Source: Bolinopsis microptera | Taxonomy: Eukaryota; Ctenophora; Tentaculata; Lobata; Bolinopsidae | NCBI RefSeq assembly: GCF_026151205.1 | Contig: NC_087078.1 | Location: 19,890,265-19,954,264, forward strand | DNA: 64,000 nucleotides | Reading direction: 5' to 3' | Part shown: positions 22,067 through 32,637 of the stretch, one piece after another | Layout: the number at the start of each line of letters is the position of its first letter | How positions within the stretch are numbered: position 1 is the stretch's first letter | Made by a program: the position numbers and the translations under genes | Notes under the pieces: generated by a model | Databases searched by the model: none | What the model was told of the DNA's origin: nothing | Seen by the model: the letters and a program-made list of their open reading frames with translations, nothing else

Positions 22067-24754
22067 TTATATTTACTTTTCCCTTAGTTTTGATATACAT
22101 ATTATTTTCTAGTAGTTATGTTTTCAGAAGTGGCCATTGAATTGGGGTTTTTATTTTTAACTGATTATGTAAACAATAAATTAGTTCATTAGAGGTAATA
22201 CCCTTACGACGGGCTTTCAATCAATTCAATGAAAACTTATTACAGTGGAATTCTACCCTACCCCGTAATATGTTTGGGTGGAATCCTACCGTGAAATTCC
22301 ACAGGGCTGTGTCAGGCTTCTCGTATAGTTTCCTGGTCAGTGCTGGATAGTACACTCTGGGCACTAACTTAGTACTGTACACTGTGCAAACTCTGGGCAC
22401 TAACTACTAGTACTACTCACTTAGAGCTCTATATCAAAGACTAGTAATTACACTCATCAATATCTAGTTGGTGCTCACTTTGGTTCAGATAAATATGTTT
22501 AGTAACTCTTTAATAACTCTTTAGCAACTTTGTTAGAGTTTAAGTAACCAATACTCTGGCTGTACCAGTGAAGTTGTTAAGCCTTGTCCGCTATAACAGT
22601 ATAATTGATAAAGTGAGCCAGATGCACTTTACTTCCACATAACATACACCTACCTACCTACATGCTACAGATTTGATACAGATATGATAAGGACATGTCC
22701 TGACCAATTACAACGTATCAACGTTGCAGGCAAGGTTGCATTTAGTGAAACATTGTGTTTTGCAGAAAGGGAGAATTTGACAGAATGATTGATAACTTTA
22801 ACTGTTCCATATACTCATATAGCTGAACTTTAATGAGGACATATTATATTCTAATAAACTACCCTAATCAGCATTAACTCTTTGTAACGGTTTTAACTGA
22901 TGTCTCTAAATTTAGAGGTTTGCCCATTTGAACATGTCACGTGATCACTTAACCTGTTCTCTTCCTGTGTGGGCGTATCACTTAAAATCATTTAGCTCAA
23001 CCTGGGCATATCCCATTACCCAAAACCTGCGTACATTTCAGTATCCTCGATATATTATATAATATAATATAATACGCCCTGGCACTAAATTTTAAAATCT
23101 GCAATTTGCGTCGATTTTTTTTCAAACTCACGAAATACGGTCATAAAACTTCCTCTACAAAAATCTTAAATATGACTACTAAATAACGAAGCTTTTATAA
23201 AATCACGTTGTCTATTTCACGTCACGTCAAAATGGTACTCAATTTACGGCGCTGTGAAAGAACTGTCACTGCCCCCCTGCACTTAGCATGTTGTCTTTGA
23301 AATGTCTGACCAACAACCCCTCCTCTCACCTCTGAGATATAGGTCTCCAGGGGAATATTCCTGGTATACTGACACCTGCCAATATCCTCTATTAATTTAA
23401 GGCTCGAGAGGGTGGGGCTGCTATGTGCGCAACTTACTCTCTCTGTTGCTTGGAGTATTGCTAATAAAGATCTTATTCGGCCTGGGGCGTTAAGTTAAGA
23501 TCTGAGCAGTATTATGATATTATTTAATATTGTCAATATTATTGAATATCAGAGGGGTGTGGAGTTATTATTTTCTGATGAAAATGAAATGAACCGTTTA
23601 TATGACGTCTTATGTATATTGTGACGAAATCAACAATCCTTTCAATCCAAGCTAAAAGTATTAGCTTATATTATGGTGATTTCCCCATTAACTTCTTGGG
23701 GAGATGAAGGTGGGACCTGAGTCTTCATGGACCTTTACAGTTTACAGGCCTGTCGGTGGAGTGATGACTGACGTCGGGATAATAATACTACTAATATATA
23801 AATACTATAGAACAAGAAGATATTAACGATAGACATTAAACCATGAAGATACTGCAGTTTGTTATGCAGTATAGACAGTTCATTACGGGCGGTTTGTAGG
23901 CTACTACCCTCATTCTCACACTGCTTGCAACATAGACCTGCACTCTGCAGTGCAATACCGAAAACCTGCATGTTCACTGTTGAGCCATGTTCAGGCTGAA
24001 GAAATGGAACTGGAAGTTCTCCATGATTTCGGCTCTCAATCCGAATCAATCTATGACGTCTTGTCAGTATCATTATAACATAGACAACATGACAGATGGT
24101 ATAGGTATTGCAACTAATTCGTGCAAATTTTGAATGTAAAGGGGGCCGGGGGAAACAATATTGTGAATCATGGAAATTGATTTAAAGTTGTAGTAATGAC
24201 AGGATACAGTAGGATACCGCTCGATAGATTGCAAAAATCTTTTTTCCAATTAGGCATAGGCCCCATTCCAAAGTGTATTTTGATGCTGTCTGTGATGTAT
24301 ATAATGAAATATAATGTTTAAAATATGTCTGGATCGGGATTGGTTGCATTTTCTTATGAATAACAAAGTCATATCCTCATCATAAATACAGAATTAAATA
24401 TTTAGTAGATTGGGTTAAATGAGAATTATATCCACAGTATCCTGTAATTGGCTAAAAGATAAGAACATGACGTTGTTTGAACAGGCCGGGAAAATGCAGA
24501 TCTATTTTTAACCCCCCAATTTCTCGGTTCCAATTAAGTTATTTGATTGGTTGTTGAGTATTAAAGTGGCGTACCAGTGCGTGGGCATGTCTGGTATGTG
24601 TTGTGAGACAATTATTATTTATACGACCACCCACAAATATACTGCTTGTCAGTCTTAAGTCAATTATATTACATTGGAAAATTAGAGGTTTCATTATATT
24701 CTATAAACTAAATATTCTATAGACTAAATAAGTCATTATTAAAGTTTCACTACT

Positions 24755-24811
24755 CAATAAAATGACTGACATATCTTGCGATCGACTATCATATCATTCT
24801 TTTTTATCTAT
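24755..24811 (+). repeat. 57-bp direct repeat, copy 1
   Basis: CAATAAAATGAC followed by ATATCTTGCGATCGACTATC and CATTCTTTTTTATCTAT. Repeated with two or three changes at 25538-25594. The two copies bracket about 730 bp holding the inverted dispersed repeat and a small inverted-repeat element. Confidence 0.85.
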
Positions 24812-24968
24812 CTTACTATATATAAAGCGAGACGATACATATTATATATCCGTACCATTTTACTGACACCACGGCATCAACTTTAACACGACTCTTTGCA
24901 AAAACCGTAAAAGATAAACAACTTAAACTTTTTTGATTGGTTCAAATGCTTTAATGGCCTTCAAATCA
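24811..24968 (-). repeat. Dispersed repeat, copy 2 (inverted)
   Basis: Reverse complement of 15121-15275 with a few differences. It begins directly at the end of the 57-bp direct repeat, suggesting insertion at that point. Confidence 0.8.
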
Positions 24969-25342
24969 ATAGTTCTCTGCAGACTGTTGTATAGATTAAC
25001 AACTTTTACCGATGCTTCGCCTCCCCAACTTACAGACATTTAACTTGTTAAATACTAAGGGTTTACGACGAGACGGATAAACCGTTAACTTATGTTAAAT
25101 AATGGTAAAACTATTGACTATACAGTATTATACGACTTAACAACTCCAAGGGCGAGCCAAGAAGGGAACCCGGAGGCTACAGTATTAAAGTGTCAAGACA
25201 TTACAAATTCAAAAGAAACTAACTGAATCTGAGTTTCAATGTCTAGGCATAATAGAAAAAAAGGATTTCTATTGCACTGTCAGTTACTTCAAAAACAACT
25301 GTCCGCAAGTAAGACGCAAATTAATATAACTACTAAAACTAT

Positions 25343-25532
25343 CTTACGAGACATATTCATATTTATGTTCGACATAATTCCAGTGACCTAAATGATTTGG
25401 GAACGAAAATATGGGAATTTTCACCTAAAACTGCCACGATGATGGTGATCTAAATTTTGGTAGTCCGAAAATATGGTGTTTTTTTTTCGAAAAACCACCG
25501 ACTTTTTGTACCATTTAAATATGTCTCGTAAG
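25343..25532. mobile_element. MITE, CTTACGAGACATAT family
   Basis: About 190 bp with terminal inverted repeats CTTACGAGACATAT. The interior has a TTTGGTAGTCCGAAAATATGG stretch related to the interior of the larger relative at 59059-59564. No coding capacity; superfamily unknown. Confidence 0.65.
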
Positions 25533-25537
25533 GCATT

Positions 25538-25594
25538 CAATAAAATGACAAACATATCTTGCGATCGACTATCATATCATTCTTTTTTATCTAT
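25538..25594 (+). repeat. 57-bp direct repeat, copy 2
   Basis: See 24755-24811. Confidence 0.85.
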
Positions 25595-26171
25595 TTATTT
25601 AAATCAAAGTCATATTCCTCAATTATAATCGCGTTGATGCGGGACAGGTTGGAAATTAAATAGCAAAAAGGTTGTTCTAGATCTTATGATTCTTGTAGAT
25701 TATTAAGACTCTTCAGTTTTGACGAACCCCACCCTGAGAAGTAAAAGGCTCAGTCACATTAACATGATTACTTCCTTATCATATATCTCAGCTTCTTGGA
25801 CACCACATTTTGAAGATTCAAGCCTGCCATATTTTAGAGATTGACCCACGAAACCCCGCTCTAAATTCCTCTTTATAAGACATAACCCTTCCATGTGCCC
25901 ACCATTTATAGTTTATACTAAATGATTTTGAGACTCTTCTTTAACACCTGACATCATATTTTTTCCCGGGAAATTTGAGTTATATTAATCCATCTCAAAG
26001 GTTGCATTTTAGAATTTGTCATTATCAATCCTTCTCTGACAACCTCTTGACAGAACCGGTTAAGTTTCAATCGATCTGGTTCGGTTATAAAAATTGCGTT
26101 CTTAAAATTAAAATTACATTTTTGGAACCATTTTATTTAAAGAACACCACACAATATACTCAGAACTATTA

Positions 26172-27548
26172 ATGTCACTCTTTTTAATACAGGGATTAGA
26201 TAGTGATAATCTCAAGAATTACAGACCAATATCTAACCTTAGTTTTGTGGGCAAGTTGATAGAAAGAGTAGTGCTCAGGCGTCTAAATGAACATCTAGAA
26301 AACAACAACCTGAACATCCCACAGCAGTCTGGATACAAATCAAAACACAGCACCGAGACTCTGCTTGTGAGAGTTGTTAACGATCTACTCATTGCATCTA
26401 CAGAAAGCAAGGCAACTGTTGTTCTTCTCCTAGATCTCAGCGCAGCTTTTGATACAGTTGACCACTGCAAACTACTGAACATCCTCAGAAATGAGTTGGG
26501 AATAACAGGGACAGCTTGGAAATGGTTCAGCAGCTTCCTCACAGGTAGATGTCAAACGATTAAAGTTGGAAATGAGGAATCTTATGAGATAGTGATTAAG
26601 TTTGGAGTCCCACAGGGCTCTGTGCTGGGTCCGGTCCTGTTCAACATCTACATTCGCTCTTTGTACTCAGCAGCACATGATTTGAACTTCTCCATCCAGG
26701 GTTACGCCGACGATCATCAGCTGTATAAAAGTTTCAAGCCAAACGAGGAGCCCACCGTCCTTATCAACGATGTTCCCAAATGTTTCCAAGAAATTAATGA
26801 CTGGATGAAAAAACATTATCTACAGCTCAATGCAGGAAAAACTGAGATTCTTGTCTTTGGGACACCGCTTGTTCTCCAGCAGCTGTCTATAGGGGGCGTG
26901 TTTGTTAACTCTGAGACGTGTGTCAGGCTGTCACCTGTTGCAAAGAACCTCGGATTTCGTCTCGACTCTCAACTAAACTTTGGTGAGCAAATCAAGCAAC
27001 TTAAAACATCGTGTTTTCTGAAACTAAGAGACCTTGCTAAGATGAAAACATTCCTCACAACCAAACAGATGGGAACACTGACTCAAGCAATTGTAATCTC
27101 ATCGCTTGACTACTGCAATGCACTTTACTATGGTTGTAGTCAAGCCTCAATTACGCAGCTGCAGAACATTCAGAACCGAGCATGCCGTCTGGTTTTTGGA
27201 TTAAAGAAGAGAGACTCAGTCGAGGAGAAGCTCAAATCCCTTCATTGGCTCAAGGTGAAGGAGAGGATTGAGTTTAAGTTATGCTTACTGATTTTCAAAG
27301 CAGTCAATGGTGTTGCTCCTGCATATCTGTGTGATCTAGTAACATTTGTTAGTTCGAGTAGCAGAAGAACTTCCTCCTTACACCTACCCGTCGGATCTAC
27401 AAGATCACACCCAAGAGCGTTTCAGACTGTTGCTCCGAAAATCTGGAACCAACTACCAATTGAAATTAAGACTTGTTCCGATGTTGATCTGTTCAAAACA
27501 TTATTAAAAACTCACCTGTTTAAGAAAAGTTATGGCATGAGCGATTAA
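26172..27548 (+). pseudogene. 5'-truncated LINE reverse transcriptase (CR1/L2-like)
   Basis: An open frame of 458 codons. It starts within the fingers of a reverse transcriptase (LDSDNLKNYRPISNLSFVGK) and runs through KHSTETLL, LLLDLSAAFDTVDH, FGVPQGSVLGPVLF, the catalytic GYADDHQLY, and a conserved C-terminal block (NIQNRACRLVFGL, LHWLKVKERIEFKL, FKAVNGVAPAYL) to a stop. The endonuclease and the start of the reverse transcriptase are gone, the usual 5' truncation of LINEs. There is no internal stop or frameshift, so the insertion is recent. It differs clearly from the LINE at 7.9-14.3 kb. Confidence 0.85.
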
Positions 27549-27824
27549 TTGACAATATAATAACTTTATGTTATTTGCTTAAACTGTTTAGGATGCAACC
27601 TAATGTCATGATCTTTTTGAACTTATTAGCAATTAGACTGTTAGCTCGCTTCACAAGCATGTCATCTTCGTTCCAAAACTTTTTATGTCCTATGCATACA
27701 CTCCTTGATAGTTATCTTGATCTAGTATCTTTGTTTCACACAATAGAGCATAAGTTTTGTGGTTTATCCACTGGGCTTAGAGTTTGTGTTTAAGCTACCA
27801 AATTTTATTATTATTATTTATTAC
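27549..27824 (+). mobile_element. 3' end of the truncated LINE, ending in ATT repeats
   Basis: About 275 bp of 3' untranslated sequence after the LINE stop, ending in TTTTATTATTATTATTTATT, the short-repeat tail often left by CR1/L2-type elements. The insertion as a whole is about 26190-27824. Confidence 0.6.
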
Positions 27825-29575
27825 ATCTTAAATAGACGAAAATAGAATATGAGTTGACGATCTTTTGTTAGATATGTCACAAGATGTTTACGGTACACTT
27901 CTGTGTAAAAGTACATTACTTTTGTAGTCAACTCGTAGCTCAAATCTGGTACAATAAGGTAAAATCCCATTATTATTGCATCTCCTGATTTATAAGTTCT
28001 ACAACTCAGGAGACTGGCTGTTAGCTGGTTAGTTAATATTACATTTATTTTACCAGGTACCCAGGTCAGTGGTGTAATGTTGCCTGTTGCAGGTAATGGT
28101 AATTTTACCAACTCCCCTAGCTGCATTTAATTTTGTGCCTATCCACAAAGCGGTATTAATCTTAGTTTCCTGCACTCTGTACAATTTCAGAGTTTCAATA
28201 ATGTCAATATTATATATATTCAAGCCACAGCGATTCATCCAAGAAACTATAGACATCGTTTATTTTTAGAGTGCATTAACATATCCCAGAGCACTGTGTC
28301 ATATTTCATTGTAGTCCCAGTAATAGTAACTTTAAAATAACAGACAGCCTCCAAGAAAGCAATTACTTTCATGCAAGAAATATCTCATTTCTCAACTATT
28401 ACAGAAGAGCCTGATATGTCCAATTGTTATCCCAATCTGATGTGTACACTCCGTACCAATGACCATCTTTATATTATTGTGTACATCTTTTCTCGCTCAT
28501 GACTATAATTAGATATCTTAAATTAGCTGCAGTTAAGTGTGGTGGTATTATATCGGACGTCTTTCTGATGTATGGATGATTAGCTAATTGGATAATTGAC
28601 TGAAAATTAGCTGGAATCATGGTGAAATATTTCGGGGAATTAGGAAGTAAGAACTGGTGGTAAATATATCGTATTTTGACTTGAAACTAAGGTTTACTAT
28701 TGATTCCGTCATGTAAGCCTCAAATTATTTTTTCTAAAGAAGTGTTGAAAGTTTTAAAAGAGTATTACCAATGGTAAATAATGAGAATTTTTTTTAGCCG
28801 ATTGAAAAGCCGGTTAATAGTGAGTAACAGAAGAAATGTAACTTTTATTTGACACTTCAGTGAGTGCTACTACTACTACTAGTGTTCAGTGAGTGTAGTA
28901 GTAGTAGTAGTTCAGTGAATGTAGTAGTAGTAGTAGTTCAGTGAGTGTAGTAGTAGTAGTAGTTCAGTGAGTGTAGTAGTAGTAGTAGTTCAGTGAGTGT
29001 AGTAGTAGTAGTTCAGTGAGTGTAGTAGTAGTAGTTCAGTGAGTGTAGTAGTAGTTCAGTGAGTGTAGTAGTATTAGAAGTTCAGTGAGTGTAGTAGTAG
29101 TAGACAGTAGTAGTAGTTCAGTGAGTGTTTATATATTATATTTATATAATATATATCCTAAAAAAGTATTCTGGCACATAAAACAAGGCTTCACCTATCG
29201 TAACCTCGGAAACATAATCCAACAATAAATGTTACAATTTACTTTCGACAAAGAAGATCATTCGGAATATTTTTAACAGTTGAGATACATCCAGATGCCA
29301 CTCATTAATTACTATAACTGTCACATGGACATTTCAATCACTCACTATGCAGTATGTTCCGCTGTAAATTTCTGATGTAACTTGAGTTTTGTATTGGGGG
29401 AGGCGAATCAATATTAATTTCAAGAACTCAACTTAACCGTACCCTGTGTATTGAAACGCAGGGTTGGATCTAATCATCTTTAGTGAACCGCCTAACCAGC
29501 ACCGGCTCGACTTAAATATTAATAATCATGTTCTGTCCTGACACCACTCTTTACTGACACAGATATTAATTTCAG
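27825..29575. other. Non-coding stretch, probable kinase intron
   Basis: No exon recognised. It contains the TAG-rich minisatellite at 28857-29128. Confidence 0.5.
28857..29128. repeat. TAG-rich minisatellite (TTCAGTGAGTGTAGTAGTAG)
   Basis: About 10 copies of GTTCAGTGAGTGTAG plus 1-4 TAG triplets, so the unit varies between about 18 and 27 bp by whole triplets: a microsatellite nested in a minisatellite. Confidence 0.9.
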
Positions 29576-29636
29576 GTTTAGCTCGGGCAAAGTCAGTCCC
29601 AACACATTCCTACTCCAACGAAGTCGTCACTTTGTG
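29576..29636 (+). CDS. CDK14: CDK14/15-family kinase, exon with activation segment
   Basis: Acceptor TAATTTCAG and donor GTCAGT bound a 61-bp exon. It reads (G)LARAKSVPTHSYSNEVVTLW, the activation segment that follows the DFG motif. The wording is nearly that of vertebrate CDK14/CDK15 (PFTAIRE) kinases, including the NEVVTLW just before the YRPP block. The first two bases complete the Gly of DFG and the last two begin Trp, finished by the exon at 32484. Upstream exons (ATP-binding loop, PFTAIRE helix, HRD loop) were not found in the window and may be in the gap, further away, or too diverged in short exons. These kinases act with cyclin Y at the plasma membrane. Confidence 0.85.
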
Positions 29637-30957
29637 GTCAGTACAATGATATCTTTTTGAATGTTCAATGAAAATTGTTCATTGATTTTTAAAATGTATT
29701 ATATGGACACGTTCATTGAAGTTTGAGGATATTGGTAAATCTAAAAAATAGCGTTTTCGACGATAGTGGCTTAATTTTGACATCTTTTAATCTAGCATGT
29801 TCAGAAGTTTTGAACATTAGCCACGTGACCCATACTCTCATATACACTGCCCAGAAAGAAAATATATTGCTGTCAGACACTATAATGGTTAAAATGTCAC
29901 ATTTTTGTGACTTTGTTAAAACTATATAGTATTTCATCTGCGATAGTGAAGTCCCAGCCGTAGGCACGGGTTACACTAGTATGTACACTAGTATGTTAAT
30001 AATTCAAGTAATGTATCACAATCTGCAATTGATTGGTTCACACATGTCTACGATCGTATATTTCTTTTAAAGGTATAATGAATGATGGTTTTGTGTAACC
30101 GATTGCATAACTTAGGGCTCCTAATTTTATCAGAGTGCGGAAGTCGTTAATCATCGCAAAGTTTGAACAAATTATGTAGGCATTATTATTTCTGAATAAA
30201 TATCGTAGTTCGCACGTCTCAACTGCTTAGCCATGAAAATTTCAGGTCGGTAAAAATTTGGATTTATACTTATTTGGTATTGTGTATCAGCAGACCACCC
30301 AATTTGTTGGTTTTCCTTGATTGGCTAAAACATATCACATATCTGTTTAACCGAAAGTGGATTTGTCATGGCTCCCCTGCCGATTGCCGAAGAAATTCTA
30401 ACTGCTTTATCGGATCTCTAGTGCGAGTTAAAGAAATATTGTATATATATATATTGATCAATAGAACTGGACGACGTACAAATATTTGCAATATTTGTCT
30501 CACCTGTACTATAAATAGTTTTGTCTGACAATGAATCCCTTTTTTATTATAATTAGACATACACAGCTCAATATTTGAGACAGGGAAACAACAGTTTTTC
30601 GTGGTATGCGATGGTTACCACTTCAGACTTCTCTGTAGCTAACAATACAGACCCTGAATCCACCATTCATTACTGTAATATTTCGCTTCCAACGGTGGAC
30701 GAGCCCAGCTACGCTGGAACACATTATATCGAGCGCCTTTTCTTGCACCTTTGTTCATATTGTTCAGCTGTCAACAATGCCATTATGCCAATACTACCTT
30801 GATAGCGTGACAAGTACAAATACCTTGTATATAAGACCTGTATGTTTGAGGTCCAGACTCCAGCTGGTGCTGCTAACCAGTGGGGTTTGACACACTATCA
30901 TAATATCGTAATCCTGGATTACAGTACTCTCATTATATAATAGCGTCATCCAGCCCA

Positions 30958-30995
<38 letters not shown>

Positions 30996-31243
30996 TTCTC
31001 TATCTCCCACGCATTTCATTAATGGTGCTTTGAGTTTCACGACAATGTCCCGTATTTTTGGATAGATAATCATTAAACTTATATACGAATAAATTTAATC
31101 ATTCCAAGACTAGTTGATTATTAAAATGTTCCATCATGTGAACTGAATCACTTACAACTCCGAAGACAATTTTCTCTGTTTTCTGAAACTTTCGTTTAAA
31201 ATTCACTTCAATTTATATCATAGAAAGGCATTAATGCGTTAAT

Positions 31244-31310
31244 AGTAATTTTACTATTAATATGTATATAACTGTAATTATTACAGTTATATACTAATAG
31301 TAAAATTACT
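31244..31310. repeat. Long imperfect palindrome (AT-rich)
   Basis: Two nested arm pairs: AGTAATTTTACTATTA with TAATAGTAAAATTACT, and GTATATAACTGTAAT with ATTACAGTTATATAC, almost without a loop. It could extrude as a cruciform or form a hairpin in RNA. Confidence 0.85.
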
Positions 31311-31370
31311 GCAAACCAGGAGCCTATTTAAAAACGATCTTTCCTTTACTCTTATTTTAATGTGGGCAGT

Positions 31371-31430
31371 ATCCAAGAAGCTCGACTTAATCCGCGGGCT
31401 GGTCCGCGTACTAGGTCGAGCTTCTTGGAT
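31371..31430. repeat. 16-bp perfect inverted repeat with GC-rich loop
   Basis: ATCCAAGAAGCTCGAC and its exact complement, separated by 28 bases that contain CCGCGGGCTGGTCCGCG, itself able to pair. A stable hairpin in either strand's RNA. Confidence 0.85.
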
Positions 31431-31699
31431 TCTTGTTTCAATGCGAAGATTCACCGATCAGAAGTCTGGAATCTAGAACATTCTATCATTTTAAGCTCTC
31501 TATTTGCCGTTAAAGGATGCTACGTCCTGTCCTGTAAATCTTTCAAGTTAAACGATATTTTAACTTACATACCTTTCAATGACATCATACCATGAAGTCG
31601 ATGTGAATTCTCTATTTGGGCGGTTAATGATCCACCACCATAAGTTAGATAATCGGCTGTGCAGAAGCGGGAGGTTGCCGAATCTCGTATAATGGTTGT

Positions 31700-31782
31700 T
31701 CTAATCCCAGAGAGATTTGTTCCAATCCCAGAGAGATTTGTTCCAATCCCAGAGAGATTTGTTCCAATCCCAGAGAGATTTT
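31700..31782. repeat. 21-bp direct repeats, four copies
   Basis: Four copies of TTCCAATCCCAGAGAGATTT (first one slightly changed), back to back. Confidence 0.9.
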
Positions 31783-32016
31783 ATCTGTGGATAAAATGTA
31801 CGGTTTAAAAAGTATTGATGGCATTGGTTCCTTGATCCCTATGGCTACAGGCTGAACATTCTTAAGGGGGGTTCACCCTGATTTTTTTGCGAAATTTGAT
31901 TTGGAGATAGCATTGACTAACAAACTAGGGCCTGTGACCGAACTTTTGAGGGGGTTCAGGACTCCGAGTGCCCACCGGTGCCCGCGGGACCTAATGAGTT
32001 AGGCCTTTAAAAAATT

Positions 32017-32069
32017 TTGGCGGCCAAATTCTGAAAAATGCCCGGCAAATTTCAGAATTTGGCCGCCAA
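32017..32069. repeat. 20-bp perfect inverted repeat
   Basis: TTGGCGGCCAAATTCTGAAA and its exact complement with a 13-base loop. Related TTTGGCGG/CCGCCAAA words occur in the inverted-repeat element near 59.1-59.5 kb, so this may be the core of an old element. Confidence 0.8.
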
Positions 32070-32483
32070 ATTGTTTTCCAAAACCTAAGGTCATCAGGCG
32101 ATTCTACGTTGATTCTGGAAATTTAATAAAAAAATATTGAAACCCTATTGAGTTCTATTATTTTGAACGAAATCAGTTTCGCGAATATCGCGAACTGAGA
32201 TATGGGCGATTTTGTTCATTTTTTGCGATTATTTGAATACAGAATCCACAGTTAGGTAGATATTGAGCTGATAATCATAGAGAATGTGTAGTTTAGGCTT
32301 ACCTTTTGCGTTAAGTTAGTTTCATTCAAAAATATTGATATCTGATCAATTTATGGGCCAAAATCGATCAAATTTGGTGCTAATAACTCAAAATGTGCCT
32401 CAAATCAACAATCTCAACAAACGTAATAATATAACTCCAATAATTACATAATTATAATAATTAACTGTAATTATCTGATCCAG

Positions 32484-32637
32484 GTACCGGCCCCCAGACG
32501 TGCTCCTCGGGTCCACTGACTACAGCACATCCCTGGATATGTGGGGTGTGGGGTGTATCTTCGCTGAGATGATATCTGGTATCCCTCTCTTCCCGGGGAT
32601 GAAGGACGTTAAGGATCAGCTCGCTAAGATATGGCAG
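32484..32637 (+). CDS. CDK14: CDK14/15-family kinase, YRPP/DMWGVGC exon
   Basis: Acceptor GATCCAG; the first base completes Trp, then 51 codons: [51 protein letters not shown]. This covers the P+1 loop, helix F (DMWGVGC with the structural Asp) and the start of the insert region, very close to vertebrate CDK14. The first donor is CAG|GTTCGT at 32638. The last 30 nt of this exon plus 11 nt of intron form the unit of the 41-bp array that follows. If splicing failed here, translation would add [18 protein letters not shown] and stop at 32692. Confidence 0.9.

Larger units (their letters stand above)
22067..26171. other. Non-coding stretch with small elements
   Basis: No exon recognised, although upstream exons of the kinase gene (glycine loop, catalytic HRD loop) should lie somewhere 5' of 29576. 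It contains a dispersed repeat copy, a pair of 57-bp direct repeats and a small inverted-repeat element, listed separately. Confidence 0.5.
29637..32483. other. Kinase intron (between activation-segment and YRPP exons)
   Basis: About 2.85 kb. It holds several strong inverted repeats (31244-31310, 31371-31430, 32017-32069), four 21-bp direct repeats (31700-31782) and a CT tract (30957-31003). A plus-strand frame around 30611-30802 (MVTTSDFSVANNTDPEST onward) has N-glycosylation sites and a hydrophobic end and could be a receptor N-terminus fragment; support is weak. Confidence 0.6.

Noticed and set aside
26219-26542. Minus-strand 107-codon frame
   Set aside because: Antisense shadow of the LINE reverse transcriptase.
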